39,827 bases of DNA from Bacteriovoracaceae bacterium UBA6144 (GCA_002435705.1 DIVA01000079.1:1-39827), one strand, 5' to 3'; positions 7,396 to 16,110 are shown, counted from the stretch's first letter. The notes: generated by a model from the sequence alone, not told the origin. Made by a program: numbers and translations.

Positions 7396-10300
7396 ATGAA
7401 ACTCATACGCTTATACATCCAAGGCTTTAAGTCGTTCAAAGATCGCACCACGATCGAATTCGATGACGGGATCACCGGAATCGTAGGTCCCAACGGTTGC
7501 GGAAAATCGAATATCGTTGATGCCCTTTTCTGGGTCATGGGTGAGCAGTCCGCCAAGCATTTGCGCGGAACCAATATGAAAGATCTCATCTTCGCTGGAT
7601 CCTCAAAATACTCACCGGCAAGCTTTGCAGAAGTGACACTGGTTCTCGAGAACACTAACGGCAAGCACATTCATATCAACGGCACGGTCGCCCGTCCGGC
7701 AGAGATTCAACTCACCCGTAAACTTTATCGTAATGGTGAGACCGAATACCGCATTAACGGAGAGCCCGCGCGTCTGAAAGACATCCATGAAGTGTTCATG
7801 GATACAGGTGCAGGTGCGAAGTCATATTCAATTATTGCCCAAGGTGAGATCAATAAGCTTGTTCAGGCGAAGCCTGAAGAGCGCCGGACGATGATTGAAG
7901 AAGTGGCGGGCATCACGAAGTTCAAACTCAGAAAGCGTGACTCGCTCAAGAAAATCGAAGCCACGCAGATGAATCTGGCTCGCCTTGAAGACTTGCAGGC
8001 AGAAATTTACAAGAACCTCAAGTCGCTTGAGAAGCAAGCCGAGAAAGCTGAGAAGGCCCGTTCTCTGCGTGAGCGCATTAAGCGTTATGAATTGATCTCA
8101 GATTCTCATAAAGAACTCGAGTACCTGCAAGACTGGACCAACGCCGAGAAAATACTCGAGGCTCGCCAGATTGAAATGGAACAGCTTACGATCCGTCGCA
8201 ACCAACTCGATCTTCTCTTAGAAGACGAGCGCGTCCAGAAGGGCGATGCGATGGATAAGATCAACGACGCCCAGGATGATTTCAATACTCACTCGCGCCA
8301 GCTCGCAGCTTCTGAAGAAGGCATCAAGCACTTGAAGCGCGCGATGGTGGAGAAACAGAAAGTTATCGAACGCTCAACCAAAGAAAACATCGAGCTCGCC
8401 GTCGATATCGAAAACCGCAGCACACGCATGGCCGAACTTCAAATGCAGCTCGAGGAGCTTGAGGGGACTGATTACGGCGCCATGGATTTCTCTGACCTCG
8501 AAGAAAAAGTTGAAATCCTCAAGACTCAACTCCATGATCTTGACGAAGAACTGCGCGAGGCCCGCAACTCATCGTTCTCTGCGAAAGATGAAGTCGCCGC
8601 TCTTGATCAGCAGCAATTTAAGAATACTTCCAAGCTCGAAGAATACGCTCGCCTCCTGCAAGACATCACCTCTGAGGTGGAAGTGCTGGAGAAGCAGTCC
8701 TCTCAGTTCACTGACGAGTTGGTGCGTGAGCGCGATCAGATGCAGAAAGCTTTCGAGCGTCTGGAGAGTGTAAAAACTCAGATGCCTGAAGCCAAATCTC
8801 AGTTGGAGAAAATCCAAACTGAGGTGAAAACGATCGATCTTGAAGTTCGCACTCTTCAGCGTGAAACGATTCAAATGGAGTCCAAGCGTGACTCTTTGAT
8901 CGAAGTGAACATGCAGGCCGAAGGTAAAAAGCTCGGCTCTATGGAATTGGTGAAAAAAGACGGAGAAGGCCAGATTGAAGTGTTGGGACAACTTCTTCAG
9001 TGTGAAGAACAGTATGCTGGAGCGGTGGAAGAGCTCTTGAGTGATCTTCTTGATTCCGCTCTCTTGAATACCGATAAATCGACCCTTACAAATTTAGCCA
9101 GTGGCTTCTTGATGGAAGCTGATCTCGTGCTTCCGATGAATGAAACCATCTCTCAGGAATCGATTGAACGTCTCGCTCTCACTCTGCAAGGTCTTAAACC
9201 CCTAAGTGAGATTGTAAAATCCAATAAGCCTGAATTTGAAGTGACACTACAGAAACTTCTGAATGGTTTCTTCATTGCCGATAACCTTAATGATGAAACT
9301 ATCGCCCAGATAAATCCGAGCATTGGTTTTAAGGGCATCATCGCCACCGACGGTAAAACATTTATTAAAAAATCTCACAACACAATCATCTATGGCCTGC
9401 GCCGCTCAGAAGTTGAGCAAGGCATGGGCGTGGTTGAGCGTAACGTGCTGATTGAGAAGCTCTCTGTGGAGCTAGAAGAAAAGAAGCTTAAGCTGAGCGA
9501 GCTTGAAGTTCTCTTGTTGCAAAAAGATACAGAACTTGAAGCAACCAAGACTCAGGTGGAGAAGCTCTCCTTGGAGCTTCAAGAAGCTTCTACTCAACAC
9601 GCCACGCTGAAAGCTTCGTATGATTCGAAGGCCAAGACGCAAAACACATCGAGCTCACGCCTTGAGATCCTTCAGACAAGAAAATCTGAAACTTCTCGCC
9701 TGCGCCTTGAGCTCATGGAGAGTGATGAGAAGATCGCTAAGCAGCGTAAGCTTATTGAAGAAAAGAGTCAGAATAGCGCTTCAATCTTGGCGGAGCTTGA
9801 ATCCCGTCACACGGATCTCAAAATTAATTTTGAAAACGAGCGTGATGAACTGCTTGAGATGAAAGTTAAAGCACAGTCTTACGAGTCCCAACTCAAGTCT
9901 CTGCGCTCACAGATTTCAGATACCGAAGCCCAACTTGAGCGTCTCAATCAAAAATCTGAATCTAATAAGCTCATGCTCGAGCAAGCCGAAGAAGAAATGC
10001 TGGCAGCTGAAACAGAAGTGGAAACCTCTGAAGCCGCTAACCGCGACCTCTCTGAGATGCTTGCGGAAAAAGAGCAATACCTCTCTCTTCTTAAAGATCA
10101 GCTTTCGCAGATCCTCATGGGAATGCAAGATAAAGAGACAGAACTTAAAGAAGCCACAGCTCGCCTCAATAAACTTGAAAAAGAAAACGTTGAACTCGAA
10201 CTGCGCCAGCAGCAAATTCTCACAGAGGAAGAGCTCTTGGTGCGTAACGCTTTTGAAAAATACCGCGTCGATCTTCGTGCCACCATGATGAAGCACCTCG

Positions 10301-11070
10301 AACTCTCGAGTGAGCAGACCAAAGATCTCGCAGACCTCTCTGGTATGTTTGTGATGGAAGGTGAGAACGGCCAGGTAGAAGTCCAGTCTGAGGAGTGGGA
10401 GTTCACCAAGCGCTTCCCAGCAGAGTTGCGCGACTACCGTGAAAAGCTCAAGGAGTGCCGCACGGAATTCAACCGTCTCGGCGAGATCAACTGGCAGGCG
10501 ATCGAAGACTATGACCGTCAGAAACTTCGTCATGACTTCTTGAAAGCCCAAGAAGAAGAACTCAAAAAGTCTCTCACGGATCTCCAGACCGCGATCCAGC
10601 ACATCGATGAAAAGAGCCGCGAGCGCTTCAAGGAAGCTTTCCATGAAGTCAACGAGCGCTTCTCAAAAGTCTTCCCCATTATCTTCGGTGGTGGATCCGC
10701 AAAACTCGAGATCACTGGCGATATCGATTCTCCAGAAGCTGGCGTGGATATCATCGCTCAGCCTCCAGGTAAGAAAATGCAATCCATCACGCTCATGTCC
10801 GGTGGAGAGAAAGCGATGACAGCAGTCTCGTTGATCTTCTCCATCTTCCTCGTGAAACCATCTCCGTTCTGTCTGCTGGATGAGGTCGATGCTCCTCTAG
10901 ATGACGCTAACGTGGGCCGCTTCAACGAGCTCCTGAGAGAGATGAGTGAGGAGACGCAGTTCATTCTGATTACTCACAATAAGAAAACAATGGAACTTAA
11001 TGACACGCTTTACGGTGTCACGATGCAAGAGCCCGGAGTCTCTAAAGCTGTTTCGGTTCAACTCCACTAA
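7396..11070 (+). CDS. smc: Chromosome segregation ATPase SMC
   Basis: A 1224-residue SMC. Walker A GPNGCGKSN lies at residues 31-39 after the usual KLIRLYIQGFKSF start. Long heptad-rich coiled coils flank a central hinge (roughly 500-660, ending in GIIATDGKTFI). The C-terminal head has the signature MSGGEKAMTA (about 1134-1143; M replaces the common L) and Walker B FCLLDEVDAPLDDANV. Two molecules plus ScpA and ScpB form the bacterial condensin that resolves and compacts replicated DNA; scpA/scpB are not in this window. The open frame extends 18 codons upstream, but the ATG at 7396 has a GAGAGGATC ribosome site and gives the family N terminus. A strong terminator follows. Confidence 0.97.
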   Translation: MKLIRLYIQGFKSFKDRTTIEFDDGITGIVGPNGCGKSNIVDALFWVMGEQSAKHLRGTNMKDLIFAGSSKYSPASFAEVTLVLENTNGKHIHINGTVARPAEIQLTRKLYRNGETEYRINGEPARLKDIHEVFMDTGAGAKSYSIIAQGEINKLVQAKPEERRTMIEEVAGITKFKLRKRDSLKKIEATQMNLARLEDLQAEIYKNLKSLEKQAEKAEKARSLRERIKRYELISDSHKELEYLQDWTNAEKILEARQIEMEQLTIRRNQLDLLLEDERVQKGDAMDKINDAQDDFNTHSRQLAASEEGIKHLKRAMVEKQKVIERSTKENIELAVDIENRSTRMAELQMQLEELEGTDYGAMDFSDLEEKVEILKTQLHDLDEELREARNSSFSAKDEVAALDQQQFKNTSKLEEYARLLQDITSEVEVLEKQSSQFTDELVRERDQMQKAFERLESVKTQMPEAKSQLEKIQTEVKTIDLEVRTLQRETIQMESKRDSLIEVNMQAEGKKLGSMELVKKDGEGQIEVLGQLLQCEEQYAGAVEELLSDLLDSALLNTDKSTLTNLASGFLMEADLVLPMNETISQESIERLALTLQGLKPLSEIVKSNKPEFEVTLQKLLNGFFIADNLNDETIAQINPSIGFKGIIATDGKTFIKKSHNTIIYGLRRSEVEQGMGVVERNVLIEKLSVELEEKKLKLSELEVLLLQKDTELEATKTQVEKLSLELQEASTQHATLKASYDSKAKTQNTSSSRLEILQTRKSETSRLRLELMESDEKIAKQRKLIEEKSQNSASILAELESRHTDLKINFENERDELLEMKVKAQSYESQLKSLRSQISDTEAQLERLNQKSESNKLMLEQAEEEMLAAETEVETSEAANRDLSEMLAEKEQYLSLLKDQLSQILMGMQDKETELKEATARLNKLEKENVELELRQQQILTEEELLVRNAFEKYRVDLRATMMKHLELSSEQTKDLADLSGMFVMEGENGQVEVQSEEWEFTKRFPAELRDYREKLKECRTEFNRLGEINWQAIEDYDRQKLRHDFLKAQEEELKKSLTDLQTAIQHIDEKSRERFKEAFHEVNERFSKVFPIIFGGGSAKLEITGDIDSPEAGVDIIAQPPGKKMQSITLMSGGEKAMTAVSLIFSIFLVKPSPFCLLDEVDAPLDDANVGRFNELLREMSEETQFILITHNKKTMELNDTLYGVTMQEPGVSKAVSVQLH

Positions 11071-11080
11071 TGGTTGGTGC

Positions 11081-11124
11081 GGGAAGGTCATCAAGGATTG
11101 GATTGACCTTCCCACCTTTTTTAC
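11081..11124 (+). terminator. Rho-independent terminator of smc
   Basis: A perfect 10-bp stem (GGGAAGGTCA at 11081-11090 with TGACCTTCCC at 11104-11113) with a 13-base loop is followed by a run of Ts. It lies ten bases after the smc stop and just before the LolA-like gene, so the latter probably has its own promoter or depends on read-through. Confidence 0.88.
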
Positions 11125-11136
11125 AAAGGTTAGACT

Positions 11137-11745
11137 TTGAAAGTTTTCATTCTTACTCTCTTACTTCTACAATCAGCTCTCGCCTCAGAGTTTTTGCCTG
11201 CTAGTTTTTTGATCGAATACACCGAAAGTTTTAAAAGTATTTCCAAGGGTGGAAATGTTAAGTACCAGGGACGGTTTTCTTTTTCTTATCCCGATAAATT
11301 CAGGCTTGATGTCACTGACCCCGATCCCTCAAGTGTCGTCTCAAACGGTGTAAAGAGCTGGCGCTACACCCCTCCTTTTATTGAAGGCGAACAGGGAGAA
11401 GTAGAGATTTCTAAGGCCAGCGATCTGCCTGTGACCAAATTTCTAAAGACACTCAAAAAGGGACTTCAGAAGAACCCCTCTTTTAAAACACAGATTAAAG
11501 GGACTGATATCACTCTCACGATGAACGAGCCCTGGAGAAAAAATTTAGGCATCAAACAGGTGTTGCTTAAACTGAAGGATTCATCACAGTCAAAAACGCT
11601 GGCTGATGTGAGTGAACTTGAAATTTTCTACTCTAACAACAATCAGATGAAATGGGTCTTTAAGGAATTTAAAGCTCTGCCTGCGTTTGATAAGAATCAT
11701 TTTGATTTTCAAATTCCCGCGAAAACAAAAGTCGTAGAAAACTAA
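11137..11745 (+). CDS. lolA: LolA-like outer-membrane lipoprotein carrier
   Basis: A 202-residue exported protein: a signal peptide (MKVFILTLLLLQSALAS) followed by a LolA-type fold, with YTESFKSISKGGNVKYQGRF, the FSYPDKFRLDVT strand pair and an SNGVKSWRYTPP turn that match the family. LolA carries lipoproteins across the periplasm to the outer-membrane receptor. The start is TTG at 11137, with an AAAGG site a few bases upstream; no ATG in frame would keep the signal peptide. It sits between the smc terminator and a convergent gene that overlaps its last four bases. A LolA paralogue is possible, so the symbol is tentative. Confidence 0.8.
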   Translation: MKVFILTLLLLQSALASEFLPASFLIEYTESFKSISKGGNVKYQGRFSFSYPDKFRLDVTDPDPSSVVSNGVKSWRYTPPFIEGEQGEVEISKASDLPVTKFLKTLKKGLQKNPSFKTQIKGTDITLTMNEPWRKNLGIKQVLLKLKDSSQSKTLADVSELEIFYSNNNQMKWVFKEFKALPAFDKNHFDFQIPAKTKVVEN

Positions 11746-12557
11746 AAGAGTTTTTCAGGATGAGTAAAATAATCCTCAATTAAATGGGCCATCTCAGCAC
11801 CGTGGGCCCCGTCGATGATTCTGTGATCAAAGGTGCAACAGAAACTCACACGTTTTTTAACCGCTGGTTTTCCCTCAACCACGCACACTCGTTCCACGAC
11901 TTTCCCGAGCGCGACGACGAAGGGCACTTTTGAGTAAGGCGGCAGCGGAACGAAAGCTCGCTCCAGCCCTAGAGAGCCTATGTTAGTTAACATCATACTG
12001 CCAAACGCATCTTGGGGAACGCCCAGACCTTTCACATGGAGATTGAGGGAGTAAAAAATGAACCCAATGGTGTCCAAGACCTTGCGAGAAAGGAGGGAAG
12101 GAATCAGTTTCCAGTTGTTTTTAATTTTTTTAAAATTTTTATCTTCGAATTTTTTGATGGTTTGGGCATTCTTGGAGAGTTCTGTAGCTATCTCGGAGAT
12201 TGGTTTTGTGTTGATCTTTCGGATGACATGACCCGAAAGATCCTTGTCCGGTTGCACCACGTGGAAAAAGATATCGATGTTTTTTCGCTGGTAGATCTTC
12301 CCAAAGCGCACAATCGCATTAAGGTTAGGGACGTCATGCAAAACTTGAGCGAGAACCTTTCCCGCCAAATGAGTGATTGTTATTTTATCTGGGTGTGACT
12401 GGTTGATGCTCTCAAGCCATCTCAACGCTGGCTCAGCGTCTAGGTCAAGCTCGCAGTAGACCTGCGAATCACCGATGGGGCGCCAGGATCCCACAGAGAT
12501 TTTTCTCCAGGCCGTCATCTTCAGCGCAGGGTGAAGCTCAACATTTCTTTTAAACAT
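11742..12557 (-). CDS. Stand-alone E2-type acyltransferase (2-oxoacid dehydrogenase acyltransferase catalytic domain)
   Basis: A 271-residue protein that corresponds to the catalytic domain of dihydrolipoamide acyltransferases (E2) or chloramphenicol acetyltransferase-like enzymes. The C-terminal active-site motif is complete: FDHRIIDGAHG with His245 and Asp249. SMMLTNIGSLGLERAFVPL is the usual pre-motif strand. There is no lipoyl domain and no E1/E3-binding domain, and no E1 or E3 gene nearby, so it is not part of an ordinary dehydrogenase complex. It starts one base after the stop of the sterol-desaturase-family gene, making a two-gene operon, and may transfer an acyl group in lipid metabolism; that role is inferred from context only. 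Confidence 0.78.
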   Translation of the reverse strand: MFKRNVELHPALKMTAWRKISVGSWRPIGDSQVYCELDLDAEPALRWLESINQSHPDKITITHLAGKVLAQVLHDVPNLNAIVRFGKIYQRKNIDIFFHVVQPDKDLSGHVIRKINTKPISEIATELSKNAQTIKKFEDKNFKKIKNNWKLIPSLLSRKVLDTIGFIFYSLNLHVKGLGVPQDAFGSMMLTNIGSLGLERAFVPLPPYSKVPFVVALGKVVERVCVVEGKPAVKKRVSFCCTFDHRIIDGAHGAEMAHLIEDYFTHPEKLF

Positions 12558-12558
12558 A

Positions 12559-13368
12559 TCAGAGGCCTAGTTTTTTCATAATGAAATTCGTCTTGTGTTT
12601 TTCTGTTTCGGCTTTGATCGCACGATATTCTTCAGCATACTTATGGTGATTCGTTCCACAGAGATTGTCCCAGAAGTTGTAGTAGATCCCAAAGTTTTTA
12701 TCGTGGTACTTGTGGTGCAAGTTGTGATGGGTGGGTGTGTTGAGGATTTTCTGCAAGGGACGATCTAAGAGATCCTTATGCCAGAACTCATAGCCGGTAT
12801 GTCCCCACATGTTGATGTAGAACATGAAGGAATAAAAAATAAAAAGCCACGAGACGTGCAGAGGAATAAGCGATGCGATGAGGTACCAGAAGAGTCCGTG
12901 AGAGATCGCTTCTACGGGATGAAAGGAGAGCGCCGCAAAGGGTGTGGGAGTAAAAGAGCGATGATGATCCATATGAAAAGGCTTAAGCCATTTCCATTCG
13001 TGCATCCAACGGTGAGTCCAGTAGAAATAGGTATCGTGCAGGAGCTGAATGATCATGAAGCTTAAGAAATAATAGACCCAGCCTCGCTCACTGGGGTCTT
13101 GGTAGATCTGCGTGAGCCCGGCTTTCCAAAGCCCCCATAGCCCCAGGGCCATCACCAGAAAGACCATCTGCGTGGACCAAGAATTTTTGAGTTCTGTTTT
13201 TATTTGGGCCAAAGTAGGGTCCTTGGCATGAATGCGTCTGTGAGGGATATGAGGTCCTAGGATTTTATAAAAGAGTACCCAGCCACCGAGGGCAAAAACT
13301 AAGAAATTGCCCGTCAAAAAGACGATCACGAATGCACAGAATCTGAGCAGGTCAAGGTAAGTATCCAT
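12559..13368 (-). CDS. Sterol desaturase/fatty acid hydroxylase family membrane enzyme
   Basis: A 269-residue di-iron membrane enzyme. The histidine boxes are clear: H111 with HRWMH (119-123), HMDHH (132-136), FHP around 150 and THHNLHH (213-219). About four to five hydrophobic segments lie between them. Family members hydroxylate or desaturate lipids with O2 at the membrane face (sterol desaturases, alkylglycerol mono-oxygenase, carotenoid hydroxylases). The substrate is not evident; bacterial members near fatty-acid genes often act on acyl or ether lipids. It is transcribed divergently from the fatty-acid hydroxylase gene across 108 bases, and its downstream partner is the E2-type acyltransferase. 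Confidence 0.88.
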   Translation of the reverse strand: MDTYLDLLRFCAFVIVFLTGNFLVFALGGWVLFYKILGPHIPHRRIHAKDPTLAQIKTELKNSWSTQMVFLVMALGLWGLWKAGLTQIYQDPSERGWVYYFLSFMIIQLLHDTYFYWTHRWMHEWKWLKPFHMDHHRSFTPTPFAALSFHPVEAISHGLFWYLIASLIPLHVSWLFIFYSFMFYINMWGHTGYEFWHKDLLDRPLQKILNTPTHHNLHHKYHDKNFGIYYNFWDNLCGTNHHKYAEEYRAIKAETEKHKTNFIMKKLGL

Positions 13369-13476
13369 AACCCTATCATAAGGGTAATTTGCAGCGACTC
13401 CTTATCCCCTGTAGTTTTTACACCTCTTATCCGTCGGGGGACCTATTGCCTCTACAATCTAAGTACTGAGGGAATT

Positions 13477-14163
13477 ATGAGTGAAAAGAACTATACCTAC
13501 ATGGTGGAAAAGTATCCCAATCTTTTGAAGTACTTTGCTTCAAAGAATCCGGGCTTTCATTTTGTATTGATCTCACCTCTTTTGGGTTTCTTCCTTTATC
13601 AAAGTTTATCGTTGAATGTTTCTTTTCTCACAGTTGTGGGGACCTTGCTGGCAGGAGTTCTGTGGTGGTCCTTTCTGGAGTATGCTATCCACCGTTGGGC
13701 TTATCACACGCATTTTAAGTCTAAGTTTATGAACTATTTTTTGGGCTCTTTTCATCTCTATCATCACGCCAAGATGGAAGATCGTCGTGTTTATAACGCT
13801 GGTTTTTTGATGGTCTATCTTATGGCGCCACTCATTCTCTCGCCTTTCTATCTCTTAACTCAGTCGCTGGCCCTGACGAGCCTCTTTGGCCTCGGTGTGA
13901 TCGGATTTTATTTCTTCTACGAGTGCGTGCATTTTCTTTTGCACTACAAGGCTTACGATTCGGGATATTTGAACTGGATCCAGCGCTATCATTTTTATCA
14001 TCACGAGAAACGCCCAGATAAAAACTTCGGCAACACCTCAGATCTATGGGATCGATTATTAGGAACCTTTGACAGCAGATACCGAGACTACAACCTTTCC
14101 CTGAAAGCCAAGAAAACACTTATAACACAAGATAAGGAGAGTCATGGACTCACTCAATCTTGA
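13477..14163 (+). CDS. Fatty acid 2-hydroxylase-like membrane enzyme
   Basis: A 228-residue membrane di-iron enzyme closest in pattern to the Scs7/FA2H branch of the fatty-acid hydroxylase superfamily: EYAIHRWAYH (H72, H77), FHLYHHAKMEDRRVYN (H93, H96, H97), ECVHFLLH (H152, H156) and YHFYHHEKRPDKNFG (H172, H175, H176), ending in a typical WDRLLGT motif. In eukaryotes this branch adds the 2-hydroxyl of sphingolipid fatty acids. Hydroxylated sphingophosphonolipids have been reported from Bacteriovorax (formerly Bdellovibrio) stolpii, so a sphingolipid or lipid A acyl substrate is plausible but inferred. A GAGGGAATT ribosome site precedes the ATG. The hydrolase gene starts inside its last 20 bases. 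Confidence 0.87.
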   Translation: MSEKNYTYMVEKYPNLLKYFASKNPGFHFVLISPLLGFFLYQSLSLNVSFLTVVGTLLAGVLWWSFLEYAIHRWAYHTHFKSKFMNYFLGSFHLYHHAKMEDRRVYNAGFLMVYLMAPLILSPFYLLTQSLALTSLFGLGVIGFYFFYECVHFLLHYKAYDSGYLNWIQRYHFYHHEKRPDKNFGNTSDLWDRLLGTFDSRYRDYNLSLKAKKTLITQDKESHGLTQS

Positions 14164-14890
14164 GCGCTATCAATTCGTTTTCGTGGGTGGCATCTTGGGT
14201 GAGATGCTGAAACTCAATTTTGTAGCCTCTTATTTTGAGGACTCAAAAAAGATACTGCAATCTCTGGGGGCACAGGAAACTTATATTTATCAGCCTAATT
14301 CTCTTTATGCTGCTCAGGAAAATAGTCATCAACTTGTAAGTTTTTTGAACCGTCTTTATAAAACGAATCAGAAAAAAATAGTCCTGATCTGCCACTCTAA
14401 AGGGTGTCTCGAAGCACTTGCTTCCTTGGCACGATATCCTGCGATCATGGATCGAGTGATCCAGAAGGTTTTTTGTGTTCAGCCTCCTTTCAAAGGGTCC
14501 GCTTTAACAGAGTTCTATGCGCAAACATACAAAATTGGATCAAGGTTTTGGCCAGGATTGCGCTCCCTCGGTCGCGATTGCGCCCAAGAGATATTAAGTG
14601 AGTTATCTGATAATCAAAAAAAAATGATGGAAGAAAAGCTCGTCATTGTTAAAGGGGCAAAGCCAGAAAAAATCGCGTGGATTCTCAAAGTTTCTCATAA
14701 GAAGCTCGCTAAAAGAGGAGTGGTCTCAGATGGTCTTCTTTCGCTTGATGATCAGGAACTTTCTGGCTTTAATCTAACTCAACTCACTATACCGATGGAT
14801 CACTCTGATCTTTTTACCTCCAAGGTGATCACGCGAGCTTCCATGCAATTTAAGACCCAAGTGCTAGAAAACCTCATGCAAATGATTTGA
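14144..14890 (+). CDS. Lipase-like alpha/beta hydrolase
   Basis: A 248-residue cytoplasmic alpha/beta hydrolase without signal peptide. The nucleophile elbow is VLICHSKGCLEAL, an atypical C-H-S-K-G in place of G-x-S-x-G. Downstream, QPPFKGSALTEF resembles the PxxGS stretch of bacterial triacylglycerol lipases, VVSDGLLSLDDQ could carry the catalytic Asp and MDHSDLF the His. The ATG lies inside the end of the hydroxylase gene (20-base overlap) with an AAGGAGAG site, and the desaturase starts one base after its stop. This makes a three-gene lipid operon, so the enzyme probably acts on an acyl or complex lipid made by its neighbours. Confidence 0.72.
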   Translation: MDSLNLERYQFVFVGGILGEMLKLNFVASYFEDSKKILQSLGAQETYIYQPNSLYAAQENSHQLVSFLNRLYKTNQKKIVLICHSKGCLEALASLARYPAIMDRVIQKVFCVQPPFKGSALTEFYAQTYKIGSRFWPGLRSLGRDCAQEILSELSDNQKKMMEEKLVIVKGAKPEKIAWILKVSHKKLAKRGVVSDGLLSLDDQELSGFNLTQLTIPMDHSDLFTSKVITRASMQFKTQVLENLMQMI

Positions 14891-14891
14891 A

Positions 14892-15935
14892 ATGGCGTCT
14901 CATAGTATTTCTCTCAAGCCAAAGAACATTAAACAGTTTAAAGAAGCTATCCCACCGGAGTGCTATGTAATCCGTCCGATGGTTTCGTGGCTGACCTTTG
15001 TGAGGACCTTTTTTTTGGTCTTTCTCTTCCAGGTTCTCCTTTGGCTGACTCCCTTGGAAGCAGCCTTTATCCCGCTGCTGGTGGTGCTGGTGTTTCTCGC
15101 AGGCCTGAGCTTTGTTGGCATCTTTGTGTTAGGTCATGACTGTGGACATTATGCTTTTAGTGAGAAGAAGTGGGTCAATGATCTGATCGGAACACTTTGT
15201 CACTTTCCGATCATGAATGGTCTTTTTGCGTGGCGAGCGGCCCATGACTTCCATCACCGGCACACACAAGTCAGAAAGATGGATCCGGACTGGCCTGAGC
15301 TTCTAATTGCAGAAGGTGAATCGGTTCCGTGGCATCAGCGACTGGCCGTGAGATGGGGAGTTGGCACTCCAGCAGGGATTTTTCTGGGGTTTTGGGTAGG
15401 AATGATGAAGCGAGTATTCTTTTTTATAGCAATACCTCAAATGCGACTGAATAACGGAAAAATATTTTCAGTGATCGCCCATACGATCCTTTCACTCATG
15501 CTCTCAATTGGACTAATCTATTTTTATTACTCTCTTCTCGGCCCTGATAAATTTTTGGTGATGTATGTCGCTCCTGCTTTGATTGGAACGACATTCGGAG
15601 CACTTCTTACTTTTCTGCACCACACTCACAAGGGCTCCTATGTGAGTGATCTCAATTTTGTAGATCAATTTCGTACTCAAGTTCTTGGCACGTGGAATGT
15701 ACGCTTTCCTGCTTGGATGGAATGGATGTGGCTTGATATAAATATTCATCTGCCACATCATCTCTCGACTCGAATTCCTTGGTATCATCTCAAGAAAGCT
15801 CATAAGGCACTAAAGACCTCTCATCCTTCTTTGGTGCAAGACAAGATGTTTTCATTTTCGATGCTTAGAGAGTGTTGGAGAGTAACGAAGTTAGATAAGA
15901 TTGATGAGGGTCTCTATCAGTTGAAAGAAAGATGA
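14892..15935 (+). CDS. Membrane fatty acid desaturase
   Basis: A 347-residue integral membrane desaturase with all three histidine boxes: HDCGH at 82-86, HDFHH at 118-122 and HLPHH at 286-290, separated by paired membrane helices. The pattern HDCGH/HxxHH/HxPHH fits acyl-lipid desaturases of the delta-12/omega-3 and DesA type, which put double bonds into lipid-bound acyl chains using ferredoxin or cytochrome electrons. The start codon follows one base after the hydrolase stop. It probably adjusts membrane fluidity or finishes a lipid made by the operon. A ferredoxin partner is not encoded next to it. Confidence 0.9.
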   Translation: MASHSISLKPKNIKQFKEAIPPECYVIRPMVSWLTFVRTFFLVFLFQVLLWLTPLEAAFIPLLVVLVFLAGLSFVGIFVLGHDCGHYAFSEKKWVNDLIGTLCHFPIMNGLFAWRAAHDFHHRHTQVRKMDPDWPELLIAEGESVPWHQRLAVRWGVGTPAGIFLGFWVGMMKRVFFFIAIPQMRLNNGKIFSVIAHTILSLMLSIGLIYFYYSLLGPDKFLVMYVAPALIGTTFGALLTFLHHTHKGSYVSDLNFVDQFRTQVLGTWNVRFPAWMEWMWLDINIHLPHHLSTRIPWYHLKKAHKALKTSHPSLVQDKMFSFSMLRECWRVTKLDKIDEGLYQLKER

Positions 15936-15960
15936 CCCATCCTTGGGTCGAGAGCTTCAC

Positions 15961-16038
15961 TCATTGAAACAAAGCAATGAGCATGCTGAAAGTGGTCATG
16001 ACAGCTAAGGTATAAGTGATCAGTGCAGTAAAACTCAT
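15961..16038 (-). CDS. Candidate 25-residue single-span membrane peptide
   Basis: A very short frame starting MSFTALITY and ending LIALFQ, 25 residues, nearly all hydrophobic or small, enough for one membrane helix. The reason to believe it is the leader: an optimal AAGGAG site lies six bases before the ATG, better than that of most genes here, and a stable hairpin (16062-16108) lies just upstream. No charged residues are present. It sits alone between the desaturase and the pentapeptide-repeat gene. Function is unknown; tiny hydrophobic proteins are often regulatory subunits of membrane complexes or toxins of type I systems, but neither is shown. Confidence 0.55.
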   Translation of the reverse strand: MSFTALITYTLAVMTTFSMLIALFQ

Positions 16039-16061
16039 AAGATCTCCTTGTTATTAAATAG

Positions 16062-16108
16062 ACGCACCCAAGAGGGTTCTAGGGAGAGAGTGATCCCCTT
16101 GAGTGCGT
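16062..16108 (-). promoter_or_regulatory. Stable hairpin upstream of the 25-residue ORF
   Basis: ACGCAC (16062-16067) pairs with GTGCGT (16103-16108), and the stem continues inward through CAAG/CTTG and GGG/CCC with two single mismatches, closing a loop of about 18 bases. It lies between the terminator-like hairpin of the pentapeptide gene and the start of the small ORF, so it could be a leader structure or a second terminator. There is no T run. Confidence 0.45.
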
Positions 16109-16110
16109 GA

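Noticed and set aside
9916..10644. A 242-codon open frame antisense to smc
   Set aside because: It mirrors the coiled-coil codons of smc, has no ribosome site and its translation is a low-complexity Phe/Leu/Glu mix. It is a shadow.
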